Source: Streptomyces sp. HM190
GTDB taxonomy: Bacteria; Actinomycetota; Actinomycetes; Streptomycetales; Streptomycetaceae
Assembly (NCBI RefSeq): GCF_009857135.1
Contig: NZ_CP047318.1
Span: 4,526,001 to 4,590,000 of the forward strand
Length of the DNA stretch: 64,000 bases
Reading direction: 5' to 3'
Each line of letters starts with the position of its first letter. Within the stretch, counting starts at the first letter, position 1. This document shows, piece by piece, positions 24,899 to 36,024 of this stretch. Under the pieces are notes generated by a model. It saw only the letters and a list, made by a program, of their open reading frames with translations, did not search any database and was not told where the DNA came from. The translations under genes were made by a program, and so were the position numbers.

Positions 24899-27832
24899 AT
24901 GAACGCTCGGCTGGCCCTGCTCAGCACGGTGGATCCCGGTGTCGCGGAGAGCGAGGTCTTCCGTCTCGCGCTCCAGCACGCGGTGGGGGAACTCGGCGCT
25001 CTCGGCGGCATGATCCACCTCCGCGGGCCGATGTCGGCGCTCCGCCTGGTGTCGGTGACCGGCCTCCCGGCCGCCCTCACCCGCCCCTGGGAGATCATCG
25101 ACCAGGATGGCTCCCTGCCCCCGGCCCGCGCCCTCCACCGCGACGGCGGCTCCTGGGCGCCCATCGCCTCCGTCGACCTCACCTGGCCCGGCACCGGTCT
25201 CGCCGCCCTCCCCCTGGCCTGCGGCGACCGGGCGATCGGCGCGTTCTCCGTCCTCACCGGCGACCGGGGCGAACCCGACGACGGCCACTGGGGATTCCTG
25301 CGGGACGTCGTCGCCTGGACCGTGGAGCGGATGGCGCAGGCCCCGCCCCCGTCCGGCCCCGCCGCCGCCGAGCCGGACGGCGAGCGGCTGCGGCAGGCCC
25401 TGAAGGAGGTCAGCGTCGGCTCCTGGGACTGGGACATCCGCACCGGTGCCCTGATCTGGGACGAGGCCGCGCTGGAGCTGTACGGCACCCGGCCCGGCGA
25501 GTTCACCGGCCGGATCGAGAACTGGATGCGGATCGTCCACCCCGACGACCTCGCCCCCACCCTCGCCGCCGCCCAGCGCGCCATCCGCGACCGCACCGTG
25601 TACGAGGCCGAGTACCGCGTACGGCGCCTGGACGGCGGCTACGGCTGGACCCGGGCGCGCGGCCGCGCCACCTACGACGAGCACGGCACACCCCGGCGGA
25701 TGGTCGGCGTCGGCTGGGAGAGCGCCGAGTCCCGCTCCGCCCGTGACGCGCTCAGCCGGGCCGTGCGCCACATGAGCGACGCGTTCCTCGCCGTCGACGA
25801 GAGGTGGCGGGTCACCTTCGCCAACCTGGAGGCCGAACGCATGCTGGGCCTGTCCGAGGACGAACTCGTCGGACGGGTGCTGTGGGAGCTGTCCGTCGAG
25901 TGCGACGGGGTGACCGGTCTGGAGCGGCTGTGCCGGAGGGCCGCCGCCGACCAGAGGCCCACCGGGTTCGACGTGCACAGCCCCGGCAAGGACCGCTGGT
26001 TCCACCTCCGGGTCGTGCCGGGACCCGACGGCCACACCCTCTACTTCACCGACATCACCGAGAACCGCCGGCTGGAGGAGGAACGCCGCGCCGCCGAGCG
26101 CGCCGCCTCCCGACGGGCGGCCCGGATAGCCGAGTTGACGGCCGCGCTGGCGAAGGCGACCACCACGCGGGACGTGATCGAGGCGGTCGCCCGGCGGGTG
26201 CTGCCGCCGTTCGCCGCCACCGGGTTCCTCGTGCAGGAGGTCGAGGGCGACCGGCTCCACCACCTCGGCGCGGTCGGCTACTCCGCCGAGTTCATCGACC
26301 CTGTCAACCACCGCCCCCGGACCCGCCGTGGTCCCGCCTGGGACGCCATCGCCACCGGCGGCCCCGTCTTCCTCTCCTCGGCCGAGGAGTACGCGGCGTA
26401 CGTGCCGTGCCAGGCCGACCTGCCGCGCCGCTCGGGCAAGCAGTCCTGGGCGTTCCTGCCGCTGACCGCGTCCGGCCGCACCTTCGGCGTGTGCGTCGTC
26501 TCCTTCGACCGGCCCCGCCTCCTCACCGAGGAGGAACGCACCCTCCTCACCGCGATCAGCGCGCTCCTCGCCCAGTCCCTGGAACGGGCCCGCCTGTTCG
26601 ATGTCGAGCACACCCGGTCCCGCGAACTCCAGCGCGGTCTCCTCCCGCAGGCTCTGCCCGACCTGCCGTCCTGCGAGGCCGCCGCCCGCTATCTGCCGGC
26701 CGGGCGGGGCATGGACGTCGGCGGCGACTGGTACGACGTCATCCCGCTCTCCAGCGGCCAGGTCGCCCTCGTCGTCGGCGACGTCATGGGCCACGGGCTG
26801 CCCGAGGCCGCCACCATGGGCCGGCTGCGCACCGCCGTCCACACCCTCGCCGCCCTCGAACTGCCGCCCGACGAGATCATGACCCACCTCAACGACCTCG
26901 TCGCCGGCATGGGCGAGGAGTCGTACGTGACCTGCCTGTACGCGCTGTACGACTCCACGACCCGGATCTGTTCCCTCGCCCGCGCCGGGCACCCGCCGCC
27001 GGCGCTGGTCCTGCCCGACGGCAGTGTGCGCTTCCCGGACCTGGCCGCCGACCCGCCGCTCGGCGCGGCCGAGCCGCCCTTCGAGACGGCCGAACTGCAC
27101 GTGCCCGACGGGAGCATGCTCGTGCTCTACACCGACGGCCTCGTGGAGTCCTCGAAGCGCGAGATGGACGAGGGCATGGCCGAACTCGCCCGCCTGCTGC
27201 GCACCGCCCACGACGACGGCACCGCCGGCGACCTGGAACTCCTCTGCGACACCCTCATCCACGGGCTGCTCCCGGCCCACCAGCAGGCAGCCGACGACGC
27301 CGCGTTCCTCGTCGCCCGGCTGCACGCCCTCGCCGAGGACAAGGTGGCGTGCTGGCCGCTCCACGACGGCCCGACGGCCGCCGGGCAGGCCCGCCGCCAC
27401 GTCCGTGAACAGCTCGCCGCCTGGGGCCTGGACGACCTCGCCCCCACCACCGAGCTGCTCGCCAGCGAACTCGTCGGCAACGTCGTGCGCCACGCCAAGG
27501 GGCCCGTGCGGCTGCGGCTGCTGCACGGCTCCGAACTGACCTGCGAGGTCTTCGACGGCAGTCTCACGATGCCCCGGATACGCCGGGCCGCCGACACCGA
27601 CGAGGGCGGCCGGGGCCTGCAGCTCATCACCGCGCTCTCCCAGCGCTGGGGCACCCGCTACACCGCCGACGGCAAGTGCATCTGGACCGAGCAGCCCCTG
27701 ACCGGCCCCGACCCCCGAGGCCGGCCGGCGGACCCCCTGGACCTGCTGTGCCCCGTCCCCGACGCCTTCGACGGCGACCTGGACGCGCTCGGCTTCGGCG
27801 ACCCGGCCGACGCCACGGACCCGGACCGGTAG
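24899..27832 (+). CDS. GAF/PAS sensor with SpoIIE (PP2C) phosphatase and anti-sigma-like ATPase domain
   Basis: 977 residues, cytoplasmic. Order: N-terminal GAF-like domain (1-145), two PAS domains (about 160-280 with SWDWDIRTGALIWDEAALELYG; about 285-400 with VDERWRVTFANLEAERMLGLSEDELVG), a short coiled coil, a second GAF domain (about 430-580), SpoIIE phosphatase (590-790; GGDWYDVIPL, GDVMGHGLPEAATM, ARAGHPPPAL, LYTDGLVE) and an RsbW-like HATPase (820-920; ASELVGNVVRHA, DEGGRGLQLI). Such proteins dephosphorylate anti-sigma antagonists and can also phosphorylate them, tuning stress sigma factors. The ATG at 24899 gives the conserved start MNARLALLSTVDP; the ribosome site is weak. It is an orphan with no adjacent STAS antagonist. 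Confidence 0.88.
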   Translation: MNARLALLSTVDPGVAESEVFRLALQHAVGELGALGGMIHLRGPMSALRLVSVTGLPAALTRPWEIIDQDGSLPPARALHRDGGSWAPIASVDLTWPGTGLAALPLACGDRAIGAFSVLTGDRGEPDDGHWGFLRDVVAWTVERMAQAPPPSGPAAAEPDGERLRQALKEVSVGSWDWDIRTGALIWDEAALELYGTRPGEFTGRIENWMRIVHPDDLAPTLAAAQRAIRDRTVYEAEYRVRRLDGGYGWTRARGRATYDEHGTPRRMVGVGWESAESRSARDALSRAVRHMSDAFLAVDERWRVTFANLEAERMLGLSEDELVGRVLWELSVECDGVTGLERLCRRAAADQRPTGFDVHSPGKDRWFHLRVVPGPDGHTLYFTDITENRRLEEERRAAERAASRRAARIAELTAALAKATTTRDVIEAVARRVLPPFAATGFLVQEVEGDRLHHLGAVGYSAEFIDPVNHRPRTRRGPAWDAIATGGPVFLSSAEEYAAYVPCQADLPRRSGKQSWAFLPLTASGRTFGVCVVSFDRPRLLTEEERTLLTAISALLAQSLERARLFDVEHTRSRELQRGLLPQALPDLPSCEAAARYLPAGRGMDVGGDWYDVIPLSSGQVALVVGDVMGHGLPEAATMGRLRTAVHTLAALELPPDEIMTHLNDLVAGMGEESYVTCLYALYDSTTRICSLARAGHPPPALVLPDGSVRFPDLAADPPLGAAEPPFETAELHVPDGSMLVLYTDGLVESSKREMDEGMAELARLLRTAHDDGTAGDLELLCDTLIHGLLPAHQQAADDAAFLVARLHALAEDKVACWPLHDGPTAAGQARRHVREQLAAWGLDDLAPTTELLASELVGNVVRHAKGPVRLRLLHGSELTCEVFDGSLTMPRIRRAADTDEGGRGLQLITALSQRWGTRYTADGKCIWTEQPLTGPDPRGRPADPLDLLCPVPDAFDGDLDALGFGDPADATDPDR

Positions 27833-27837
27833 ACCGG

Positions 27838-28075
27838 TAGGGGCACCGGGCCCGGTCCCCCGGTGCCCCGGTTGCCCCGGTTGCCTCGGTCATCCCGGTC
27901 GCCCGGTCCCCCGGTCATCCCGGTCCCCCGGACGCCCGGTCATCCCGCGCACGACCGAGGCGCCGGCCGTGGGGCCGACGCCTCGGGATGCGCTGTGGTG
28001 CGCCCGCGTGGTGCCTACGCGGTGCCTACGCGGTGTCCGCGCGGTGCCCGCGTGGTGCTGCGGTGCGGCCGGTCC
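27838..28075. repeat. Low-complexity CCCGGTCATCCCGGT-type and GGTGCCTACGC-type short repeats
   Basis: The gap after the phosphatase gene holds two blocks of degenerate short direct repeats: CCCGGT(C/T)-rich units at about 27838-27950 and GGTGCCTACGC or GGTGCCCGCG units at about 28008-28075. No ORF with good codon use runs through them. They are probably slippage products and may act as a diffuse terminator between converging genes. Confidence 0.5.
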
Positions 28076-28083
28076 GGGACCGG

Positions 28084-29727
28084 TCAGGCCACGGAGCCGA
28101 TGCGCTCCACGCGCTCGTTCACACCGTTGCGCAGCTCACCCAGCGTCGTACCGGGCGGAGCCACCTTCGGCGTCGACGGCGGCGGCTGCGTCTCGTCCGC
28201 GCAGGTCGTGCCGCGGGCGGGAACCGTCAGGTCCACCAGGTACCTGACGACCGCGTCCGTCGCGCAGGCGCTGCGGCCGAACGCCGTGTGGCCCTCCGCC
28301 TCGAACGTCAGCAGCGAGGCGTTGTCGAGGCGCCGGGACAGCGCCACCGCGTCCTGGTACGGGGTGTCGGGGTCACCGGTGGTGCCCATGACCAGGATCG
28401 GCGCCGAGCCCTTCGCCCGGTAGGAGCCGTCGTAGCGGCTGACCCGCTCGGCCGGCCACTGGGCGCACGCGGTCGCGTGCTGGTGGTCGTAGGTCGGCGG
28501 ACCGAACGCCATCGCCGGGCCGAGCAGCGGCGCCGCCGCGGCGAACGACTCCACCTTGTGCCTCAGCAGCCGCCGGTCGCGCGGGTAGTCCCGGTCGGCG
28601 CACTCCACGGCCGTGTTCGGGCCGAGGAAGTCGAAGCTCGCCGGGGACGGCGGACGCAGCAGGAACGAGGTGTTGTCCCGCAGCTGCGCCTTCCTGAGGG
28701 CCGCGCCGAGGGAGGGCCAGATGACCTTGCCCTCGTTGATGTTGAACATCAGCCGGTAGACCAGTGTGTAGCCGTTCGCCTTGCCGCCGCTCGCGGTGGT
28801 GACCGGGTCGGCGTCGAGGTCCTTCTTCAGCCGCTCGAACGCCCCGCGCGGGTCGCCGTCGCCGAACCCGCAGGTGGCCCGGTCGGCGGCGCACCAGTCG
28901 AGGAACCGGCCCATCGCCCCGTCCAGCGCCAGGTACTGCGGCCGGTCGTAGGCGTACGGGCGGTCGGCGTAGTGCACCGGGTCGTATGCGCCGTCGAGGG
29001 TCAGCGCCCGCACCCGCTGCGGGAACACGGCCGCGTACACCGTCCCGATGTACGAGCCGAACGACCGCCCGTAGTAGGTGAGCTGCTCCTCGCCGAGCGC
29101 CTGGCGCAGCAGGTCGATGTCGCGGGCGACGTACTCGGTGCCGACGTACGGCAGCAGCGGACCCGCGTTGTCGAGGCACGCCTGGTTGAACTCGGCGGCC
29201 TCGCGCAGCGCCGGCCCGAACGCGTCCGGTCCGGGCACGCCCTTGGCGTCGGTGACGGCCTTCGTGTAGCGCGTGTCGTCGAAGCAGGTGAGGGCCGAGC
29301 TGCGGCCGACACCGCGGACGTCGTAGCCGAACACGTCGAACGACTCGCGCAGCGCGGCCGGCAGCTCGTCGTAGTTGTTGCGGACGAAGTCCACGCCGGA
29401 GTTGCCGGGCCCGCCCGGCTGCATGAACAGCGTGCCCTTGCGCTTCGCCGGGTCCGCGGCCTTCTTGCGCACCACCGCGAGGGTGATCTTCTGGCCGGCC
29501 GGATTCCGGTAGTCGAGCGGCACGTCCGCGTTCGCGCACTCGTAGCCGCCCTGGCAGTCCGTCCACGCCAGCGACGGCACGGGCGGGGTCGGCAGGGTGT
29601 CCGGGGCCTTCGGCGAGGCCGCCGCCCCGGTCGCCGTCCCCGTACCGGCGACGAGGAGCGCCGTCAGCGCGGCCCCCGCCATGCTCAGACGGCCGAGACG
29701 TCTCGGCGCGCCGTGGGATGTCGTCAT
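28084..29727 (-). CDS. Secreted tripeptidyl-aminopeptidase-like alpha/beta hydrolase
   Basis: 547 residues with a signal peptide (MTTSHGAPRRLGRLSMAGAA..., cut near ATGAAAS). The fold is alpha/beta hydrolase with a TAP-like C-terminal domain: oxyanion region QPGGPGNSG, nucleophile elbow GRSFGS (Ser near 221), DVRGVGRSS, a late Asp in TGDPDTPY and His in EGHTAFGRS. Streptomyces relatives release tripeptides from the N-terminus of secreted proteins and peptides. The paired cysteines (DCQGGYEC, CGF, CAT...TTC) fit an exported enzyme. The start at 29727 has GGAAGGACAC upstream. It is a single-gene unit. Confidence 0.9.
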   Translation of the reverse strand: MTTSHGAPRRLGRLSMAGAALTALLVAGTGTATGAAASPKAPDTLPTPPVPSLAWTDCQGGYECANADVPLDYRNPAGQKITLAVVRKKAADPAKRKGTLFMQPGGPGNSGVDFVRNNYDELPAALRESFDVFGYDVRGVGRSSALTCFDDTRYTKAVTDAKGVPGPDAFGPALREAAEFNQACLDNAGPLLPYVGTEYVARDIDLLRQALGEEQLTYYGRSFGSYIGTVYAAVFPQRVRALTLDGAYDPVHYADRPYAYDRPQYLALDGAMGRFLDWCAADRATCGFGDGDPRGAFERLKKDLDADPVTTASGGKANGYTLVYRLMFNINEGKVIWPSLGAALRKAQLRDNTSFLLRPPSPASFDFLGPNTAVECADRDYPRDRRLLRHKVESFAAAAPLLGPAMAFGPPTYDHQHATACAQWPAERVSRYDGSYRAKGSAPILVMGTTGDPDTPYQDAVALSRRLDNASLLTFEAEGHTAFGRSACATDAVVRYLVDLTVPARGTTCADETQPPPSTPKVAPPGTTLGELRNGVNERVERIGSVA

Positions 29728-29970
29728 GTGTCCTTCCCCCTGTGCTGAAGTCGCCCTCAAGTACCCACTGGTCAGGGTGAGTCGGGGCAATGTCTAGCTG
29801 ATGAGAGGGGAAAGGGGCCGGCTTGGTGCCGCCGTGGCTCGAAATGCACGGTATCTCTCCACTACCTGGCGGTAGTCACCGTGACCGGAACCGGCCGCGT
29901 ACGCGTGGGCACGCGCCGCCCCCGCGCTCCGGCGGAACGCAGGTGTCCTCCACGCGCAGCCGTCTGCGGC

Positions 29971-30843
29971 TCACCCTTCGGGCCGGGTGTCCCCGGCGGC
30001 CGTTCCGGCCGTGTCGACGTCGGCGCGCACCAGGTCGTGGTCCGAGACCGGAGTGCGGTGCACGCCCTGCTCCAGCGGGGCGGCGCCGCGCAGGAACACG
30101 TAGTCGAACTTGAGCTGCCAGTCGGTGGTCACCTCGCAGTCCCCGGTGGCCGGGGGCCGGCAGCCGGGGTCCGCGTCCGTGGCCAGCGCCCACAGGGGGG
30201 CGAGTTCGGGGGCGTCCGGCACGGCGTTGAGGTCGCCGATGACGACCGCGCGGTCGTACCGGGCGACGGCCTCGGCCAGCACCTCGACCTGGCCCTCGCG
30301 GACCGCCTCCTGCCTCCGCTGGGCGAGATGGGTGGTGAACACCCGCACCGGCCTGCCGTCCACGGCGGTGGTGACCGCCAGGTAGCCGCGCTCCTCGGAG
30401 CCGCCCTCGGGGTAGAGCTTCCTGACGGGGTCGGTCATCGGCGCCGCCGAGAGGATCGCCTGGCCGAAGCCGCCGGGCTTCCACGGCACCCCGCCGCAGC
30501 GGTTCCAGTTGCGCAGCACCGGCCCGTACGCGACGTGGTAGACCAGCCCGTGCAGGTCCTCCAGGTAGTCCCGGATCCGCTCGACGTCCCGTACGCACGC
30601 CTCCTGCACGCCGATGACCTGCGGCGCGTACCGGGCGATCTCCGCGGCCCGGTCGACGTCGCTGGTGTCGCACGGATTGCAGATGTTCCACGTCATGACC
30701 CGGTTCGGGACGATGTCCCGGACGGCCTTCACGGGCGCCGACCCGCCGAACAGGCCCCCGTCCGGCGCGCTGGGGCCGACGAGTACGACACAGGCCACGC
30801 CCAGACCGCCCGCGAGCAAACGCGTGCCCCTCCCGAGCACCAT
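29971..30843 (-). CDS. Secreted endonuclease/exonuclease/phosphatase-family protein
   Basis: 290 residues with an N-terminal membrane or signal segment (LLAGGLGVACVVLVG) and the EEP fold: TWNICNPC (Asn), IGVQEAC (metal-binding Glu), FTTHLAQ, VIGDLNAVPD (Asp/Asn) and the terminal SDHDLV pair. The catalytic set is complete, so it should be an extracytoplasmic metal-dependent phosphodiesterase such as a DNase or phospholipase C-like enzyme; the substrate is not decidable. Four cysteines (NPC, ACV, GCR, DCEV) suit an exported protein. The start at 30843 is set by GAGGAGGCG immediately upstream. Confidence 0.87.
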   Translation of the reverse strand: MVLGRGTRLLAGGLGVACVVLVGPSAPDGGLFGGSAPVKAVRDIVPNRVMTWNICNPCDTSDVDRAAEIARYAPQVIGVQEACVRDVERIRDYLEDLHGLVYHVAYGPVLRNWNRCGGVPWKPGGFGQAILSAAPMTDPVRKLYPEGGSEERGYLAVTTAVDGRPVRVFTTHLAQRRQEAVREGQVEVLAEAVARYDRAVVIGDLNAVPDAPELAPLWALATDADPGCRPPATGDCEVTTDWQLKFDYVFLRGAAPLEQGVHRTPVSDHDLVRADVDTAGTAAGDTRPEG

Positions 30844-30897
30844 CGCCTCCTCACCGTGGAACCCACGCATCAGACGTCCACGTTCGAGGTTAAGCGA

Positions 30898-31302
30898 TCA
30901 CCCGTCGGTACCGGGGTGCCCCGGCAGCCCGCCCGGCCATGTGCCCAGCAGCACCAGCACGCTGCCGGTGAACATCAGGATGCCGAGGGGGACGTGCAGC
31001 GCCGGCAGGCGGGCGATGCCGAGGACCACCTGGAGCGACGCGAGGAGGAGGAATCCCGCGGCGTACAGCACCGGCCGCAGGGAGGCACCGCCCGGCCGCC
31101 AGGCGAGGACCGCGGCCAGCACGTAGAGCATGGACGCGCCGTACATCACGCGGGCCCCCACGTCGTGCAGCAGCCCGCCGTGGGCCGAGGTCAGCAGCAG
31201 CCCTGCGGTGGCCGCCTGGAAGAAGAGCGTCAGCGTCTGCAGCGCGACCGCGATCCGCACGAACCTCGGCCCGCGGTACGCCGGTGCCATGTGAACGGCC
31301 AT
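30898..31302 (-). CDS. Four-pass membrane protein of unknown function
   Basis: 134 residues with four predicted transmembrane helices (FVRIAVALQTLTLFFQAATAGLLL; ARVMYGASMLYVLAAVLAW; PVLYAAGFLLLASLQVVLGI; LHVPLGILMFTGSVLVLLG). The single conserved-looking His residues in helices 1/2 and 4 (SAHGGLLHD, LHVPLG) resemble small heme- or quinone-linked membrane proteins, but no CxxCH or clear bis-His motif is present. The ATG at 31302 follows AGAGGGGAA. It lies 55 bp upstream of the nuclease gene on the same strand and may share its transcript. Confidence 0.72.
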   Translation of the reverse strand: MAVHMAPAYRGPRFVRIAVALQTLTLFFQAATAGLLLTSAHGGLLHDVGARVMYGASMLYVLAAVLAWRPGGASLRPVLYAAGFLLLASLQVVLGIARLPALHVPLGILMFTGSVLVLLGTWPGGLPGHPGTDG

Positions 31303-31427
31303 GTCCCGTTCCCCTCTTCCGCCGCACGGCGGACCGCCGATGGTGTTCCACCGATCCGACGGCCCGGAGCCGGGAAACGTGACACGGCGTCGTCGGGGCC
31401 GCCCGGCGCGGGCCGGGAACCGCGGGG

Positions 31428-32150
31428 CTAACGGGGCGTCAGGACGCAGAACTCGTTGTCGTCGGGGTCGAGCATCGTGATGCGGCCGTCCTCGTGGGGG
31501 GCCGGGTCGAGGAGCTTCGCGCCGAGGGCGAGGAGGCGGTCGACCTCCGCCCGCTGGTCGCCGCCCGGGGGCGGGGCGAGGTCGAGGTGGAGGCGGTTCC
31601 TGCCGTGCTTGGGGGCGACCGGCGGGCCACCCCAGGTGATCTTGGTGCCGCCGTGCGGTGACTGGATCGCGGTCTCCTCGTCCTGGTCCCAGACCAGCGG
31701 CCACCGCAGCGCCGCGCTCCAGAAGTAGCCGACCGCCTGCGAACCGTCGCAGGCCAGCGCGCCGAGGAAACCGCAGCCGGCGAGGAAGGCGTTGCCGGGC
31801 GGGAGGACGCAGAACTCGTTGCCGTCGGGGTCGGCGAGGACCACGTGCCCCTCCTCGGGGCGCTGCCCGACGTCGATGTGGCGCCCGCCGAGCCGGAGCG
31901 CCCGCTCCACCGTCTCCCGCATGTTCTCCGGCGAGCTGCTCGTCAGGTCGAAGTGGATCCGGTTCGCGCCGGTCCGGGGCTCGTCGGTGGCGACGAAGCC
32001 GAGCCGGAACCCGTGCTCGTCGGCGGGCAGCACCGCGACCCCGTCCCGCGGGTCGTCGCCGAGGCGTCGTCCGAGGACCCCGGCCCAGAAGGCGGCGAGG
32101 GCCCGCGGGTGGTGCGCGTAGAAGCTGAGCGCGTGCAGCTGAGAGGTCAT
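31428..32150 (-). CDS. Two-domain VOC (glyoxalase/bleomycin resistance-fold) protein
   Basis: 240 residues made of two tandem VOC modules. Residues 1-120 hold HALSFYAHHPRALAAFWAGVLG ... ANRIHFDL ... VVLADPDGNEFCVLPP. Residues 125-240 repeat the pattern with GYFWSAALRWPLV ... NRLHLDLAPP ... ITMLDPDDNEFCVLTP. Each carries the His and Glu positions typical of the family's metal site. Streptomyces relatives are annotated as glyoxalase-like; some bind or modify antibiotics. The start at 32150 is chosen for GGAG upstream and a proper domain start; an ATG at 32192 adds a non-homologous leader. Confidence 0.82.
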   Translation of the reverse strand: MTSQLHALSFYAHHPRALAAFWAGVLGRRLGDDPRDGVAVLPADEHGFRLGFVATDEPRTGANRIHFDLTSSSPENMRETVERALRLGGRHIDVGQRPEEGHVVLADPDGNEFCVLPPGNAFLAGCGFLGALACDGSQAVGYFWSAALRWPLVWDQDEETAIQSPHGGTKITWGGPPVAPKHGRNRLHLDLAPPPGGDQRAEVDRLLALGAKLLDPAPHEDGRITMLDPDDNEFCVLTPR

Positions 32151-32344
32151 CCCCGTGATCTCCGATCCACCGGCCGATCGTCGTCGGGGCACCCGTGCCG
32201 GCCCCCGGGGCGGAGCCTAGGACTGACCGGTCGTCGTCCGCAGCCCGATATTCGGCGCCCGGGAGCCCTCCTGGAGGCCTCGCCGGGGTCCGCGGCGCAG
32301 GCGGCGGCGCGCGGCGGGGGAGGTCATCCCGGATCGCCGACGCG

Positions 32345-32509
32345 GCCGGCGGCGTTCCCGACGAGTTGTGGGAGAACGCCGCCGAGCACTGCGACGAGGA
32401 GCAGCTCGCCGCGCTGGTGGGGCTGATCGCGCTGATCAACGCCTACAACCGGGTGAACGTGATCGTCCGGCAGCCCGCGGGCGACTACCGGCCGGGCATG
32501 TTCGGCTGA
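32345..32509 (+). pseudogene. C-terminal remnant of a carboxymuconolactone decarboxylase-family gene
   Basis: About 55 codons ending GDYRPGMFG read as the last third of an AhpD/CMD-like protein (VPDELWENAAEHCDEEQLAALVGLIALINAYNRVNVIVRQPAGDY). The catalytic CxxC part is missing, and the frame upstream loses similarity within about 10 codons. Only start codons unrelated to the family lie upstream. It is a 5'-deleted remnant lying between two VOC genes. Confidence 0.65.
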
Positions 32510-32610
32510 CCCCTCCCCGCCCGGCGCCACGCTTCTCCGACCGGCGCCGGGCGCCGCATGCCGACCGCTGTGCCGCGCCGACCGCCGCGGCGAGGCCGGG
32601 GCCCCGGCCC

Positions 32611-33024
32611 TCAGCCTTTCGGCTCGCTGATGTTGATCATCCAGGGGACGCCGAACCGGTCCGTGCACATGCCGAAGACGTCGCCCCACATCTGCTTGTC
32701 GAGCGGAACGGTCACCTCGCCGCCGGCGGAGAGCTTCTCCCAGTAGCCGCGCAGCTCGGCCTCGTCGTCGCCGGTCACGCTCACCGAGTAGGTGAACAGG
32801 GGGGCGCTCTCCGTGTCCGTCGGGGAGTCCGCGCCCATGAGGGTGAAGCCGCTCGGCGTCTCCAGCATGCCGTGCATGATCATGTCGGCCTGCGGGCCCT
32901 GCCCCTGGCCGAACGCGCCGTACGTGTTGAGCAGCAGCTCTCCGCCGAACACCTCCCGGTAGAACTCCAGCGCCTGCCGGGCGTCGCCGCCGAAGTGGAG
33001 ATACGGGTTGAGTCGCGAGGCCAT
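32611..33024 (-). CDS. PhnB-like VOC-family protein
   Basis: 137 residues starting MASRLNPYLHFGGDARQALEFYREVFGGEL, then HGMLETPSGFTLMGAD, GYWEKLSAGGEVTVPLDKQMWGDVFGMCTDRFGVPWMINISEP. This is the PhnB/YdcA-like branch of the VOC superfamily, usually a homodimer with unknown substrate. AGGAGGGTT before the ATG at 33024 fixes the start. A large open stretch continues upstream in frame but has no family similarity, so it is not part of the gene. Confidence 0.87.
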   Translation of the reverse strand: MASRLNPYLHFGGDARQALEFYREVFGGELLLNTYGAFGQGQGPQADMIMHGMLETPSGFTLMGADSPTDTESAPLFTYSVSVTGDDEAELRGYWEKLSAGGEVTVPLDKQMWGDVFGMCTDRFGVPWMINISEPKG

Positions 33025-33157
33025 GAACCCTCCTGAAGGGGGCGAACGGTCGGTGGTCCGGAACGGGGTCCTTCCGACGGACCCTAGACCCGCCCACCGA
33101 CAACGGCACCCGGACACCGCGGCACCCCTCCCCGCCGCGAATGTCCCCGACGACACC

Positions 33158-33261
33158 CCGCGCACGGCCCCACCGGCCCTGGTCCGCGCACGGCCCCACC
33201 GGCCCTGACCCGCGCACGGCCCCACCGGCCCTGACCCGCGCACGGCCCCACCGTCCCTGAC
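33158..33261. repeat. Four tandem 26-bp repeats
   Basis: Four head-to-tail 26-bp copies (each beginning CCGCGCACGGCCCCACC) differ at only one to two positions. They lie between the PhnB-like gene and the UvrA-like gene, about 300 bp before the latter. There are no spacers, so this is not CRISPR. The remaining gap 33262-33565 shows nothing recognisable. The copy number is likely to vary between strains. Confidence 0.9.
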
Positions 33262-33565
33262 CGGGGCGACCAGGTGCGGGTGAGCGGCGCCGGGGTCGTC
33301 CAGCGGCCCGCGGAGCAGCCCTGCGGCGTCCGTGACCGTGCCTTCCGCGCCCTCTCGGGCAACCTGATCCGGATCCACGAGCTCCGCCGAGCCGTCCGTA
33401 AAACCGCCGGACGCCCCGCCGGTGACCTGGTTAGATCGAGCGCGGCTGCCCTCCACGGCAGGATCGGCCGGTCGCCGTCCACCGCGTCGGCCGCCCCACC
33501 GGCCGGCCGCCACGCCCTCCCCGGCAACCCGATCCGCACCGCGTCGCGCGACAGATGGAGACACG

Positions 33566-35959
<2,394 letters not shown>

Positions 35960-35985
35960 CCGGCACCCCCTCCGTCCCCCCGGCA

Positions 35986-36024
35986 TGACGAAACCCCAGG
36001 TCCACGACCTGGGGTTTTTCGTCA
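35986..36024. terminator. Bidirectional intrinsic terminator with U-tract
   Basis: AAACCCCAGGTC (35991-36002) pairs with GACCTGGGGTTT (36006-36017) over a CAC loop, extended by an outer TGACG/CGTCA clamp. A run of T follows on the + strand for the UvrA-like gene. The outer arm overlaps the stop codon of the opposite DUF2637 gene. The same core stem recurs at 40262-40292. Confidence 0.88.

Noticed and set aside
24806..27526. A 906-codon open frame antisense to the PP2C phosphatase gene
   Set aside because: The product is low complexity without any family, while the opposite strand has intact PAS, GAF, SpoIIE and HATPase motifs.
27838..28075. Repeats as an origin, attachment site or small RNA
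   Set aside because: The units are short and degenerate, with no integrase, tRNA or structured promoter nearby; slippage is sufficient.
33158..33261. CRISPR array
   Set aside because: The repeat units are directly adjacent with no spacers, and no cas gene is present.
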